This document shows positions 54,139 through 62,731 of a DNA stretch of 64,000 nucleotides, one piece after another. The notes below the pieces were generated by a model that made no database searches, was not told the DNA's origin, and saw only the letters and a program-made list of their open reading frames with translations. Source of the stretch: Paraburkholderia bannensis (lineage in GTDB: Bacteria > Pseudomonadota > Gammaproteobacteria > Burkholderiales > Burkholderiaceae); the NCBI RefSeq assembly GCF_014200455.1, contig NZ_JACHBW010000004.1:1-64000 (forward strand). Direction: 5' to 3'. The position numbers and the translations under genes are program-made. Each line of letters starts with the position of its first letter. The stretch's first letter is position 1.

Positions 54139-54196
54139 CAGCCGGCCCGCCGGCGAAACATGCCTTGTGGGCACATTTCGCACGACGGGCCGGCTG
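54139..54196. terminator. Inverted repeat between convergent genes
   Basis: CAGCCGGCCCG and CGGGCCGGCTG are perfect 11-bp arms with a 36-base loop, between the pyruvyl-transferase-type gene and the second porin. They may terminate both; no T run is present, so confidence is limited. Confidence 0.45.
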
Positions 54197-54281
54197 TGAC
54201 GCCTGCTTGCCGACGCGCGGACGAACCGGCCGATCCGCCGCACGCGCCTGTCAGCTTGCGTATGAAGCAGTCAGGCTTCGA

Positions 54282-55448
54282 TTAGAAGCGGTGACGCAGA
54301 CCAACCGTTGCAGCGACCTGGTTTTGCGAGGTCGACGGCGACAGCGTGTTGATCATGGCAACGTTCGCACGGCCATTGCCGAACGAGCCCGATGCGTGCT
54401 GGTAGATGCCTTCGACGTACACGTCGGTGCGCTTCGACAGCGAGTAGTCAGCTTGCAGCGAAGCCGTCTGCCACTTCGGATCCGTCGAACCAGCCGAGCT
54501 CTTCAGCTTGCCGTCCGTGAACGTGTACGATGCGTCCAGGCTCAGGGCCGGGGTCAGCGCGTAGCGGCCGTTCAGCTCGAAGTTGTCGAGATGCAGGTTC
54601 GTGCCGGTCGGGATCGTGAAGTTCGTCGCCGAACCGTTTTGCGAGCCAGCCAGCAGGTTTTCGTATTGCGTGTGGGTCCACACGAAGCCGACCGTTGCCG
54701 GGCCGTACGTGTAGTTCACGCCTGCACCCATGGTGCGCTGCGTTTGCGCCGTCAGGTTGAAGTTGGTGCTGTTGCCTGCGTTCACTGCGCCGCTCGCAGC
54801 GTTCGACTGGCCAACCGAGGTGTTCATCTGCAGGTACGAAGCAGCGGCGTTCAACGGGCCGTTGTTGTACGAAGCACCGACGCTCCATGCGCGGTTGTTC
54901 GAGAACTGGCCAGCGTCGTTGCTGAAGCCGTACAGGCCGCCGAACTTGAAGCCAGCGTAGTTGACGCTCGTGTACTTGACCGAGTTCTTGATCGAGAACG
55001 AGTGGTCGAGGTTGTCGTTGTCAAACGGGTGAGCCGACAGGTTGTTGCCGTAGCCTGCGCCTGCTTCCGACAGCGGCGACAGGAAGTCAACCATCGAGTC
55101 GTACTGGCGGCCGAGCGTCAGCGTGCCGAAACGGTCGCTTTGCAGACCGACGAACGCCTGGCGGTTGAACATCGTGTTGCTTTCAGCTTGCTTGCCGTTG
55201 TTCAGGTTGAAGCCGTTTTCCAACGTGAAGATTGCATGCAGACCGCCGCCCAGGTCTTCGCTGCCCTTCAGGCCGAAGTACGTGTCGGACACGGCGCCGC
55301 TGCCCTGGTTCCAGGCTGCGTGGCCGCCTGCGTTGTTCGCGTAGACGATACCCGCATCCAGCGAACCGTACAGCGTGACGCTGCTTTGTGCGTGAGCCGA
55401 AACTGCGAACGCGCTCAGGACGCCCGCGATGATCAGAGTGTTCTTCAT
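54282..55448 (-). CDS. General porin (second copy)
   Basis: A 388-residue outer-membrane porin of the same family as the first. Signal MKNTLIIAGVLSAFAVSAHA is followed by QSSVTLYGSLDAGIVYANN, YFGLKGSEDLGGGLHAIFTLENGF, RQAFVGLQSDRFGTLTLGRQYD and the last strand ending GLRHRF. GGAAAG precedes the ATG. Codon use is strongly biased (many GTC/AAC/TAC choices, few rare codons), typical of an abundantly made protein. The long upstream region to 56026 may carry its regulation. Confidence 0.93.
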   Translation of the reverse strand: MKNTLIIAGVLSAFAVSAHAQSSVTLYGSLDAGIVYANNAGGHAAWNQGSGAVSDTYFGLKGSEDLGGGLHAIFTLENGFNLNNGKQAESNTMFNRQAFVGLQSDRFGTLTLGRQYDSMVDFLSPLSEAGAGYGNNLSAHPFDNDNLDHSFSIKNSVKYTSVNYAGFKFGGLYGFSNDAGQFSNNRAWSVGASYNNGPLNAAASYLQMNTSVGQSNAASGAVNAGNSTNFNLTAQTQRTMGAGVNYTYGPATVGFVWTHTQYENLLAGSQNGSATNFTIPTGTNLHLDNFELNGRYALTPALSLDASYTFTDGKLKSSAGSTDPKWQTASLQADYSLSKRTDVYVEGIYQHASGSFGNGRANVAMINTLSPSTSQNQVAATVGLRHRF

Positions 55449-55769
55449 GACTTTCCTAAATTGAATGCTTTGACTTGCAGACCGCAATGAAATGAATCCG
55501 GGTATTGGACTCATCCCGCAATCTCCGGCGAAGTTTAAGTGTCACAGACATCAAAACGGATCATTTACGTGGTGGAACAGATATTTGCGAAATATGGAAA
55601 TATCGGGCTTTCGGCGCTTAAAACCTTGTCTCAAAAGGGAAAATTCGCGCCGGGATCGTCATCTGCCTGTCACACACGTGTGGCAATCACGCGACGCCAC
55701 AGTCCACTTAGAGAACTTGATTATTGTCAAAACAAGCTCAATTAGGACGCAATACCCGTGCTAATATTC

Positions 55770-55845
55770 CGCCGTCTGAGGTAACTCCGGAACAGTTACC
55801 AAGGACTAGTGGGGTGGCCGAGTCTGCGGTCACCCCATTTTTATT
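55770..55845 (+). ncRNA. Candidate small RNA with intrinsic terminator
   Basis: In DNA without a coding gene a hairpin GGTAAC/GTTACC (55780-55785, 55795-55800) is followed 9 bases later by the stem TGGGGTG/CACCCCA (55810-55816, 55831-55837) and a T-rich tail. A TAATAT -10-like hexamer lies at 55762-55767. Two hairpins plus a terminator with no upstream reading frame is the usual look of a trans-acting sRNA. The -35 is not convincing. Confidence 0.4.
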
Positions 55846-55846
55846 T
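55810..55846 (+). terminator. Rho-independent terminator
   Basis: TGGGGTG/CACCCCA with a partly paired 14-base top, followed by TTTTTATTT. It would end a plus-strand transcript although no plus-strand gene lies upstream. Confidence 0.75.
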
Positions 55847-56026
55847 GGGCCGTGCGATGTCTCGAAAACATCCCGAAAGAGTCCATCAAGCCCGCAGATA
55901 CACAAAAGCCGGCGCACCGATAATCGGCACGCCGGCTCAGGGAAAATCCGCCAGTTAATTTACAACTCGTAACGCGCGATTACGGCACATTAATCAGCGT
56001 CGTAAAGCCGGCGCGAATGCTGGCTA

Positions 56027-57580
56027 TTAATGCGCGCCTGCCGCACTTGAAGCATCGGCGGCGCTGCGCGAAGGCCGGGTAATCCAGATCAGCGGAATGA
56101 TGGCGATAAAGATGATCGCCGATATATAGAAGATGTCATTCAGGCCCATCACCGCCGCCTGTGAATCCACCGAGTTGTTGAACAGCGCATAGGCCGAATC
56201 GCCGCCCAGATGCAGCGCGCCGCGCATCGTCTCCATCTGTTGCGTGAACACCGGGTTGGTGGGGCTCGCCTGCTCCGTGAGCCGCGCGTGGTGCAGGATC
56301 GTGCGGTCGTTGAAGGCGTTGCCGATCAATGAGGTCCCCACCGCGCCGCAGAACGTGCGCGCGAAGTTCGACAAGCCGGCGGCGGCCGGAATTTTTTCGG
56401 GCGGCAGACCCGAAAGAATAATCGAGGTGAGCGGCACGAAGAACATCGCCATCGGAATGCCTTGCAGCAGTGTGGGCAGCACGATGTCCCAGTGCGAAAC
56501 GTCGGTATAGAACTGCGTGCGCATCATGAAGACCGCGGCGAAGCCGATGAAAGCGGCCGTCGCGATATAGCGCGGGTCGCTACGCGGCAACAGACGGCCG
56601 ATGATGGGCGTGAGAAGCACCGCGAACACGCCCAGCGGCGCGGTTGCCAGCCCCGAATCCACAGCGCGATAGCCCAGATACCCTTGCATCCACTGCGGCA
56701 GCAGCACCAGTGTGCCGAAGAACATGCCGTACGCGACCGAGATCGAAATCGTGCCGCCCGCGAAATTGCGCTGCGTGAAGAGGCGAATATCGACCACCGG
56801 ATTTTCGGCCGTGAGTTCCCACACGATAAAGAACGCGAAGCCCACCAGGGCGACCAGGCCCAGCGCCACGATCAGCGGCGAATCGAACCATGCGAGATCC
56901 TTGCCCTTGTCGAGCATGATCTGCAGCGACGCCACCCAGACGACCAGCAGGAACAGGCCGACGCCGTCGATCGGCAGGCGGCGCGTGGCCGATTCGCGTT
57001 CGCGATAGATGGCCCACGTGACCGCGGCGGCGAACAGGCCCACGGGAATGTTGATATAGAAGATCCACGACCAGTTGTAGTCGTAGGTGATCCAGCCGCC
57101 CAGCGAAGGTCCGGCGATCGGGCCGACCAGCGCCGTCATCGACCATAGCGCGAGCGCCGTCGACGACTTCTGTTTGGGCCACGAGCCAAGCAGCAGCGCC
57201 TGCGAAAGCGGCGCCAGCGGCCCCGCCACCACGCCTTGCAGAATCCGCGCGCCCAGCAGCGTGGGCAGGTTTGGCGCGATACCGCACAGCCACGAGGCGA
57301 GCACGAACAGCAGGATCGAGCTGACGAACAGCTTCACGGTGCCAAAGCGCTGCGTGAGCCAGCCCGTAAGCGGAATGGAGACGGCATTGGCCGCCGCGAA
57401 GATGGTGATGACCCACGTGCCTTCATCGACAGACACGCCGAGGTCGCCCGAGATGGTCGGGATCGCGACATTGGCGATCGACGAATCGAGCACATTCATG
57501 AACATCGCCAGCGACACGGCAACCGTGCCGATGGCGAGCTTGGCGCCGCTGAGCGGGGCGAGGGATTGCGGTGCAGACAT
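56027..57580 (-). CDS. DHA2-family multidrug efflux MFS transporter (EmrB-like)
   Basis: A 517-residue proton antiporter with 14 predicted helices. MFMNVLDSSIANVAIPTISGDLGVS contains the DHA2 motif D1 (core LDSSIANVAIPTI), GWLTQRFGTVKLF is motif A, and LGARILQGVVAGPLAPLSQ is motif B. The partner membrane-fusion gene (emrA) is not adjacent, so it may use a distant one or act alone. Three 14-bp repeats upstream of its start point to specific regulation. Confidence 0.9.
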   Translation of the reverse strand: MSAPQSLAPLSGAKLAIGTVAVSLAMFMNVLDSSIANVAIPTISGDLGVSVDEGTWVITIFAAANAVSIPLTGWLTQRFGTVKLFVSSILLFVLASWLCGIAPNLPTLLGARILQGVVAGPLAPLSQALLLGSWPKQKSSTALALWSMTALVGPIAGPSLGGWITYDYNWSWIFYINIPVGLFAAAVTWAIYRERESATRRLPIDGVGLFLLVVWVASLQIMLDKGKDLAWFDSPLIVALGLVALVGFAFFIVWELTAENPVVDIRLFTQRNFAGGTISISVAYGMFFGTLVLLPQWMQGYLGYRAVDSGLATAPLGVFAVLLTPIIGRLLPRSDPRYIATAAFIGFAAVFMMRTQFYTDVSHWDIVLPTLLQGIPMAMFFVPLTSIILSGLPPEKIPAAAGLSNFARTFCGAVGTSLIGNAFNDRTILHHARLTEQASPTNPVFTQQMETMRGALHLGGDSAYALFNNSVDSQAAVMGLNDIFYISAIIFIAIIPLIWITRPSRSAADASSAAGAH

Positions 57581-57719
57581 GGAATACGCGTGTGATGGAC
57601 AAGGACCGGCGGCTTGGCGCGGGCCACCCGGGAGCCTGACAGAGCATGGCCCTCAGATCAATGTGCAAACACGCATCAATCACTGACGGCTTCGGCAATA
57701 ATGCGCGCAAACCGCTGTG

Positions 57720-57761
57720 TTTTACAAACCGCCTTTTACAAACCGCCTTTTACAAACCGCC
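57720..57761. repeat. Three tandem 14-bp repeats upstream of emrB-like gene
   Basis: TTTTACAAACCGCC occurs three times head-to-tail without a single change, 140-181 bp upstream of the efflux gene start and just downstream of the nitrilase stop. A partial copy (GCAAACCGC) precedes them. Exact iteration suggests either recent slippage or a multi-site operator. Confidence 0.85.
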
Positions 57762-57807
57762 AATTAATCAGTTGTTCATATCATTCGCATCGTAAGCGGC
57801 TAACGCA

Positions 57808-58734
57808 TCAATCGCCCCTGAAATGCACCGTGCGTCTGGCGCGCTCGTCCACGGTGAGCGAGAACACGTCGGGGCGCGCATAGTGGCCCACCACGTCGAA
57901 GTCGTAACGGGCGCGCACCAGTTCGTCGGTGTCGATCTGCGCGCACACGAGGCCCGTCTCGCCGTGCAGCGGTCCCGCGAGAATATCGCCGAGCGGCCCG
58001 ACGATCACGCTGCCGCCATTGATGAGCGCACGCGCGGGGTCCCAACCCGGCACCTCGATGCCGAGCGCGGCGGGCGACGGCTGCACCTGGCATGCGCTCA
58101 CGACGAAGCAACGCCCTTCGTGCGCGATATGGCGCATCGAGCACTGCCAGACCTCGCGTTCATCGACAGTCGGCGCGCACCAGATCTGCACTCCCTTGGC
58201 GTACATGGCCGTGCGCAGCAGCGGCATATGATTTTCCCAGCAGATCGCCGCGCCCGCGACGCCCGCGCCGGTCTGCACCACCGGCAGCGTGGAGCCGTCG
58301 CCCTGCCCCCAGATCAGGCGTTCGGTGCCGGTGGGCATGAGCTTGCGATGCTTCGCCACCAGCCCTTCGCGCGGATCGAAGAACAACGCCGTGCAAAACA
58401 GCGAACTGCCCGCGCGCTCGATCACGCCGATCACGATCGACGCTTCGCAACGCGCGGCCAGCGCGCCGAGCGCCTCGGTTTCGGGACCCGGCACGTCGAT
58501 GGCGTTCTCGTAGTAACGCGCGAAGGCCTCGCGTCCTTCGGGCAAACGGTAGCCCAGACGCGTGCCGAAAATTTCGCCCTTCGGATAGCCGCCCAGCACC
58601 GCCTCGGGCATGACGACGAGCGCGGCGCCCGAAGCGCGGATAGCCGCTTCGAACGAGAGAATATGGTCCAGCGTGGCGGCCTTGCCTTGCGGCAGCGAGC
58701 CGATCTGCAATGCGGCGACAGTCGATTTCGGCAT
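57808..58734 (-). CDS. Nitrilase-type carbon-nitrogen hydrolase
   Basis: A 308-residue nitrilase-superfamily enzyme with the full Glu-Lys-Cys triad: Glu in [13 protein letters not shown] (about 44), Lys in [20 protein letters not shown] (about 130) and Cys in [13 protein letters not shown] (about 164). The GxG-rich WGQGDGS and CWENHMP motifs are those of true nitrilases, which convert nitriles to carboxylic acids and ammonia. The divergent LysR gene is its probable regulator. No nitrile-forming partner gene is visible. Confidence 0.9.
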   Translation of the reverse strand: MPKSTVAALQIGSLPQGKAATLDHILSFEAAIRASGAALVVMPEAVLGGYPKGEIFGTRLGYRLPEGREAFARYYENAIDVPGPETEALGALAARCEASIVIGVIERAGSSLFCTALFFDPREGLVAKHRKLMPTGTERLIWGQGDGSTLPVVQTGAGVAGAAICWENHMPLLRTAMYAKGVQIWCAPTVDEREVWQCSMRHIAHEGRCFVVSACQVQPSPAALGIEVPGWDPARALINGGSVIVGPLGDILAGPLHGETGLVCAQIDTDELVRARYDFDVVGHYARPDVFSLTVDERARRTVHFRGD

Positions 58735-58832
58735 GGGGGTTCTCCGTGATCCTGGGTTTTCCGCGCAACGCGGCGAATCCGTATCATGGCGGGGTCAAAA
58801 CCTCGCGCCCACGCGCGCCGCCACTTTCTGCT

Positions 58833-59801
58833 ATGCATGCCAGTGATATCTCCGGCGTCGATCTGAATCTGCTGAAGATCTTCGAAGCCCTGTTCGAAGA
58901 AGGCGGCGCGAGCCGCGCCGCGATCCGGCTGGACATGACGCAGTCGGCCGTGAGCGCCGCGCTCAAGCGTCTGCGCGTACTCTACGACGACCGTCTGTTC
59001 ACACCCACCGGCCGCGGCCTCGCGCCGACGGCCCGGGCGCGCGAACTCAAGCCCGTCGTCACCGGGGCGCTCGACCGCGTGCGCCAGAGCCTGGCCATCG
59101 CTTCGCCGCATCCGGCCAGCTTTCTCGGGCGGGCTGTCGCCATCGGCCTATCGGACGATTTCGAACTGGCGCTGGGCCAGCCCATCATCGCGCAGGTGGC
59201 ACGGCATGCGCCGGGGCTGCGCGTGATCTTTCGGCAGACTTACAGCCAGATCGTGAGCGACAGCCTGGCCAGCCAGGATATCGATCTGGCTATCGCGGCG
59301 GGCGGCTTTGGCGCGCGCGGGCTCAGCCATCAATCGCTCGGTCAGGGCGACTATGCGTGTCTCGTCGATGCGGCCACGCTGCCGCGCGAGGGCCTTACTA
59401 AGGGCCTGGGCGCGGGCAACAGTGAGAGCAACAGCGCGCTCCTGCTCGAAGATTTCGTGGCGCGCGGGCATATTCTGGTGTCCTCGGGCGGCGTGGTCGG
59501 CATCGTCGACGAAGCGCTGGCCGCGCAAGGCCTGAAGCGCACAGTGATTGCGTCGACCACCCACTTCGCCGCGCTTCCGCATCTGCTCAAGGGCACCGGG
59601 GCCGTCGCTACGATTCCGCGCCACGCCGCCAGTGCGATTGCGGCGCTCACCGGCCTGCGGCTGGTCGAATGCCCGCTCGCGCTGCCCGCTTATCCGATCG
59701 AGCTGGGCTGGCGCGCCAATGCGCTGCGCGACGCCGCCGTGGCCCGCGTACGTGACGCCATTGCCGCCTGCTCCGATTTACTGAACGCGCCGCGCGCCTG
59801 A
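58833..59801 (+). CDS. LysR-family regulator divergent from the nitrilase
   Basis: A 322-residue LysR-type regulator of the NodD/LinR-like subgroup beginning DISGVDLNLLKIFEALFEEGGASRAAIRLDMTQSAVSAALKRLR (core ASRAAIRLDMTQSAVSAAL). It is divergent from the nitrilase gene with 98 bp between, the classical LysR arrangement, so it probably controls that gene and itself. The effector, perhaps a nitrile or its acid, is unknown. Confidence 0.88.
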   Translation: MHASDISGVDLNLLKIFEALFEEGGASRAAIRLDMTQSAVSAALKRLRVLYDDRLFTPTGRGLAPTARARELKPVVTGALDRVRQSLAIASPHPASFLGRAVAIGLSDDFELALGQPIIAQVARHAPGLRVIFRQTYSQIVSDSLASQDIDLAIAAGGFGARGLSHQSLGQGDYACLVDAATLPREGLTKGLGAGNSESNSALLLEDFVARGHILVSSGGVVGIVDEALAAQGLKRTVIASTTHFAALPHLLKGTGAVATIPRHAASAIAALTGLRLVECPLALPAYPIELGWRANALRDAAVARVRDAIAACSDLLNAPRA

Positions 59802-59918
59802 AAAAATATTTCGCCGGAGCGCGACGGATTTTGCCCGCCCCACCCGTTCAAGGATGACAAGGACGCACGGACTGCCACGGCAGCACCGTGCACCCGTCAA
59901 CAACAACGGGAGGGTTTC

Positions 59919-60227
59919 ATGTTTCGCACACCGCTTCAGTCTTTCCGGTCGCTGCTCGTCGCCGCCACGTTGGCGCTCGCAGGCGGCAGCGCCATCGCCC
60001 AGACCGTCATCATCGCGCCGAACGCGCCGCCGCCGCCGCGCGTCGAAACCGTGCCGCCGTCGCGCGCGGGCTACGCCTGGGACCCCGGCCATTGGCGCTG
60101 GGACCACGGCGCCTATGTGTGGGCGCCAGGCCACTGGCAGCCGGTACGCGTGGGCCACCGCTGGATCCCCGGCCACTGGATCGAGCACGGGCCGAACTGG
60201 CGCTGGGTGCCGGGCCATTGGGCCTGA
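59919..60227 (+). CDS. YXWGXW-repeat exported protein
   Basis: A 102-residue protein with a Sec signal peptide (to about residue 28, ending SAIAQ) and a mature part of repeated WxPGHW units (GYAWDPGHWRW, YVWAPGHW, HRWIPGHW, WRWVPGHW), the YXWGXW repeat family of Burkholderiaceae. The repeats probably build a small beta structure at the cell envelope. GGGAGG precedes the ATG. It is followed by the lipoprotein and sigma factor genes, with which it may be cotranscribed. Confidence 0.88.
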   Translation: MFRTPLQSFRSLLVAATLALAGGSAIAQTVIIAPNAPPPPRVETVPPSRAGYAWDPGHWRWDHGAYVWAPGHWQPVRVGHRWIPGHWIEHGPNWRWVPGHWA

Positions 60228-60249
60228 TCCGGCAGACAAGGCGGCAATC

Positions 60250-60354
60250 ATGAAGACACTGCTGATCATCGCGCTGGCCGCGGCCGTCCTCACGGGCTGC
60301 ATCGTCGAACCCGCGCGCCCTGCGTATTACCGGCCCGCGGTCGTCGTATATTGA
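60250..60354 (+). CDS. Very small lipoprotein
   Basis: A 34-residue product, MKTLLIIALAAAVLTGC then IVEPARPAYYRPAVVVY: a lipoprotein signal with lipobox LTGC and only 18 residues after the cysteine. Similar mini-lipoproteins accompany YXWGXW proteins. It overlaps the TTG start of the sigma factor by 4 bases, showing translational coupling. Confidence 0.65.
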   Translation: MKTLLIIALAAAVLTGCIVEPARPAYYRPAVVVY

Positions 60355-61136
60355 ACGCCAGCGAACCGGCCGACACCGCCCTCACGGCGGCGCGGCGCGA
60401 ACCGACGCAGGCCCTGGGAGGGCACGACGATGAGACCCGCACGGCTGCGCCCGCGCCGCAACCGCCACAACCGGACCGCGCCTTGAACGACGGTCGGGAA
60501 CACGAGTCCGCGCGCGGGCTTGCGTCGAATACGGCGCGGGCGCCCGAGATCGATGCAAAAGCCGACGCCAAAGCCCACGCCAAAGCGGACCCCGACGCGA
60601 ACCTGATTGCCCGCGTTGGCGCGCGCGATGCGGGCGCGGTGCGCTCGCTCGTCCTGAACAAGCTGCCGCGCCTGCTCGCGCTCGCGACGCGCATGCTGAG
60701 CGACCGCATGGAAGCCGAGGACGTGGCCCAGGAGGCGTTCATGCGTATCTGGAAACAGGCGCCGCACTGGCGCACCGGCGAAGCGAAATTCGACACGTGG
60801 CTGCATCGCGTCGCGCTCAATCTCTGCTATGACCGCCTGCGCGGCCATCGTGAAACACTCGCGCCCGACGCAAGCGCCTTGAACGAAGAAGCCGATCCCG
60901 CCGCGCGCCCCGACGAGCGCTTCGAATCGCGTTCGCGCGACGCCCGCGTGCGCGACGCGCTGGCCGCGTTGCCGGTACGCCAACGCGAAGCCCTCGTGCT
61001 CACTTATTATCAAGTTGCCTTATACGCATGGAAGCTTTGCCACGCAAGGCGCGCAGAAGATTCGCTTCTAATATTTTTCGAAAAAAACAGGTACGATTTG
61101 ACGGGGCTTTGCGGGAAGGCGATGGGGAAATATTAG
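60351..61136 (+). pseudogene. ECF-type RNA polymerase sigma factor, truncated in region 4 by a prophage
   Basis: Region 2 is intact: VLNKLPRLLALATRMLSDRMEAEDVAQEAFMRIWKQ, then TWLHRVALNLCYDRLR (cores MEAEDVAQEAFMRIWK and FDTWLHRVALNLCYDRLR). Region 4 begins ALAALPVRQREALVLTYYQ and then breaks at residue 221 (base 61013). The helix-turn-helix that reads the -35 element is replaced by 40 unrelated residues encoded by prophage DNA. The N-terminus also has an unusual 80-residue low-complexity extension. The factor should be inactive at promoters unless the phage is excised. Confidence 0.8.
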
Positions 61137-61153
61137 AAAAAATTTTCCCCATC
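61121..61153. repeat. Inverted repeat near the prophage end
   Basis: GATGGGGAAA (61121-61130) and TTTCCCCATC (61144-61153) are perfect 10-bp arms around an A-rich spacer, between the broken sigma gene and the phage genes. It may be a terminator or a recombination-protein site at the phage end. Confidence 0.5.
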
Positions 61154-61166
61154 TAACGCTGTTCGC

Positions 61167-61209
61167 ACAGCCTCTAGGCTGTAAATACAAAATACAGCTT
61201 AGAGGCTGT
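61167..61209. terminator. Long hairpin after the prophage lipase gene
   Basis: Two 17-bp arms (61167-61183, 61193-61209) pair with one mismatch and a 9-base loop; the arm touches the lipase stop codon. It is probably the terminator of the phage late operon, though no T run follows. Confidence 0.55.
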
Positions 61210-61922
61210 TAAACCGCTGCCGTAGGCTTTGCGACAATAGCCGCGAGACGGCTAACGACGAGATCAATGTCATGGTCGCCGAGATCGAGACCGCCTGGCC
61301 ACGCCGCCGTATCGATGATGCGATGGCCGTTCGGCAGCAGGTGCAGCATCTCGCCGGGCCGGTGAATCCATCGGCCATCCAGCCGTGGATACCCGAACCA
61401 GCAATCCGCTCCGTTCCCGACGATGACAAGGCGCGCGAGCTGGCAGGCGTACGTCTGGTAATAAGCGAGGTTTGCGCCCTTCGGTGGCTCGAATGCATGC
61501 AGCGCGCCGATCTGCGAGGCCGGAAGGAACAGCGGCGTGTACGTCGCGCGCCAGCCGCCCAGAGAATGCCCTTCGACATTGAAGACCGTGCCGCTCGGCA
61601 CCTGCGCCTTCGCCCATGCCCAGATGTCCGCGCAGCCGTCGAACGCGCCGCGTGTCACCTCGACCCCGCCGCCTAGCGCAACCGGGCGCGTGTCGATGTC
61701 ATCCATCAGATCGCCTAGCTTGCCCGCGCTGAAGCGCGTGCCACTGATCGACAGATAGATGCCAGCCGCATCGCTCGACAGCACCGCCTGGCTGTCGCCG
61801 TCCTTGAAGTGCCCGATCCAGTGCAGCCCGAGCGCTTCAAATGCCGCGCGCGACTGCGCCGCGTCGATGACATAAGCCGCATCGGCACGGCGCGCCGCGG
61901 CAAGAATAGCCGCGAAGTCCAT
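61209..61922 (-). CDS. Prophage-encoded lipase-like protein
   Basis: A 237-residue protein with a class-3 lipase-like core: the nucleophile elbow VEGHSLGGWRATY (Ser near residue 121), preceded by LSISGTRFSAG where lipase-3 proteins have a G(T)xS strand, and a possible catalytic Asp or His near DLGDHDIDL. It starts at TAATG, overlapping the stop of the lipoprotein gene, so it belongs to the phage late operon. No signal peptide is seen; release by cell lysis would export it. It could aid membrane breakdown or be a cargo gene. Confidence 0.75.
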   Translation of the reverse strand: MDFAAILAAARRADAAYVIDAAQSRAAFEALGLHWIGHFKDGDSQAVLSSDAAGIYLSISGTRFSAGKLGDLMDDIDTRPVALGGGVEVTRGAFDGCADIWAWAKAQVPSGTVFNVEGHSLGGWRATYTPLFLPASQIGALHAFEPPKGANLAYYQTYACQLARLVIVGNGADCWFGYPRLDGRWIHRPGEMLHLLPNGHRIIDTAAWPGGLDLGDHDIDLVVSRLAAIVAKPTAAV

Positions 61923-62425
61923 TACTGGCTCGCGGCAACTGGCGCGGAGGCAGCCGTCGCGGTCGATGCTGCCGACGCTGCCGCTGCGGCCACGGTCGCC
62001 TTGTACTGCGCGAGTGCGTTCTTGAGCGAGCCCTGGAACGCGCCGATCGCCGCCTTGATCAGCGCCTGGTCGGTCGAGTTGAGCGACGAGATGCCACCCA
62101 CTGCGGTCTGCGCGGCCGTCGTCGACGAGTCGATGATGCTGTTGATCGACGTCAGATCGAGCGTCGAGTTGATCGTGCAAGCGAGCGTGAGATCGCCATT
62201 GAACGTCGAGAAGCCGGGCGACGCATTGAGAATGATCGCGAACGGCTGAATCGTCGGCTGGATGACGTTACAGGCGGCCGTAACAGCTGCCTGGAACTTC
62301 TCTGCCGCCTGCTGTGCGGCGACGACCGGAGAAACAGCCGTGGTCGACGTGGATCCGGGAACGGCGCAACCCGAAATCGCGAGCGCAGCGAGGCCTGCCG
62401 CGATTGCGGCAATGATCTTCTTCAT
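61922..62425 (-). CDS. Prophage lipoprotein, alanine-rich
   Basis: A 167-residue protein with a lipoprotein signal (MKKIIAAIAAGLAALAISGC, lipobox AISGC) and an Ala/Thr/Ser-rich helical mature part. Its place between the holin-like and lipase genes suggests a spanin-like or superinfection role, but no such motif is clear. Function unknown. Confidence 0.7.
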   Translation of the reverse strand: MKKIIAAIAAGLAALAISGCAVPGSTSTTAVSPVVAAQQAAEKFQAAVTAACNVIQPTIQPFAIILNASPGFSTFNGDLTLACTINSTLDLTSINSIIDSSTTAAQTAVGGISSLNSTDQALIKAAIGAFQGSLKNALAQYKATVAAAAASAASTATAASAPVAASQ

Positions 62426-62516
62426 GGTGGATTACCTTCGAGAGATGTGCCGCGGGCGCGGCGATGATGGGTGCTGCGTGGAGCGGGTGATGCGTGGAGC
62501 GGGTGATGCGAGGTGG

Positions 62517-62723
62517 TTACTGCGCCGGCGTCGCGGCGGCGCGCGAGGCAATACGGTTGATTGCCGCGTGGACTGCGACGCAGATCAGGCCGGTGACGAG
62601 CGCTGAGACACTCGCGGGAACCGGCGCGTGCGTGATCGCGCCAAGCGCCCAACTCACGACCGGCTCGACCGTCGCCGCGCTGATCGTGATGCCGCCGGTG
62701 ACGATGCTGGATGTCTGATTCAT
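62517..62723 (-). CDS. Putative holin-like small membrane protein
   Basis: A 68-residue protein starting at 62723 with GGAG 5 bases upstream. Two weakly hydrophobic stretches (about 22-32 and 38-55: ALVTGLICVAVHAAI) separated by a short polar turn and a basic tail fit a small holin or anti-holin, and the gene lies in the lysis cassette. No sequence family recognised. Confidence 0.5.
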   Translation of the reverse strand: MNQTSSIVTGGITISAATVEPVVSWALGAITHAPVPASVSALVTGLICVAVHAAINRIASRAAATPAQ

Positions 62724-62731
62724 CTTTGCTC

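Larger units (their letters stand above)
55449..56026. other. Intergenic region upstream of the second porin
   Basis: AT-rich 578-bp stretch. The first 200 bp presumably hold the porin promoter (minus strand). The small plus-strand open frame at 55539-55745 has no recognisable domain. The right half carries the candidate small RNA with its terminator. Confidence 0.5.

Noticed and set aside
55539..55745. A 68-codon plus-strand frame upstream of the candidate sRNA
   Set aside because: No domain or ribosome site, and it lies in AT-rich promoter DNA; not supported as a gene.
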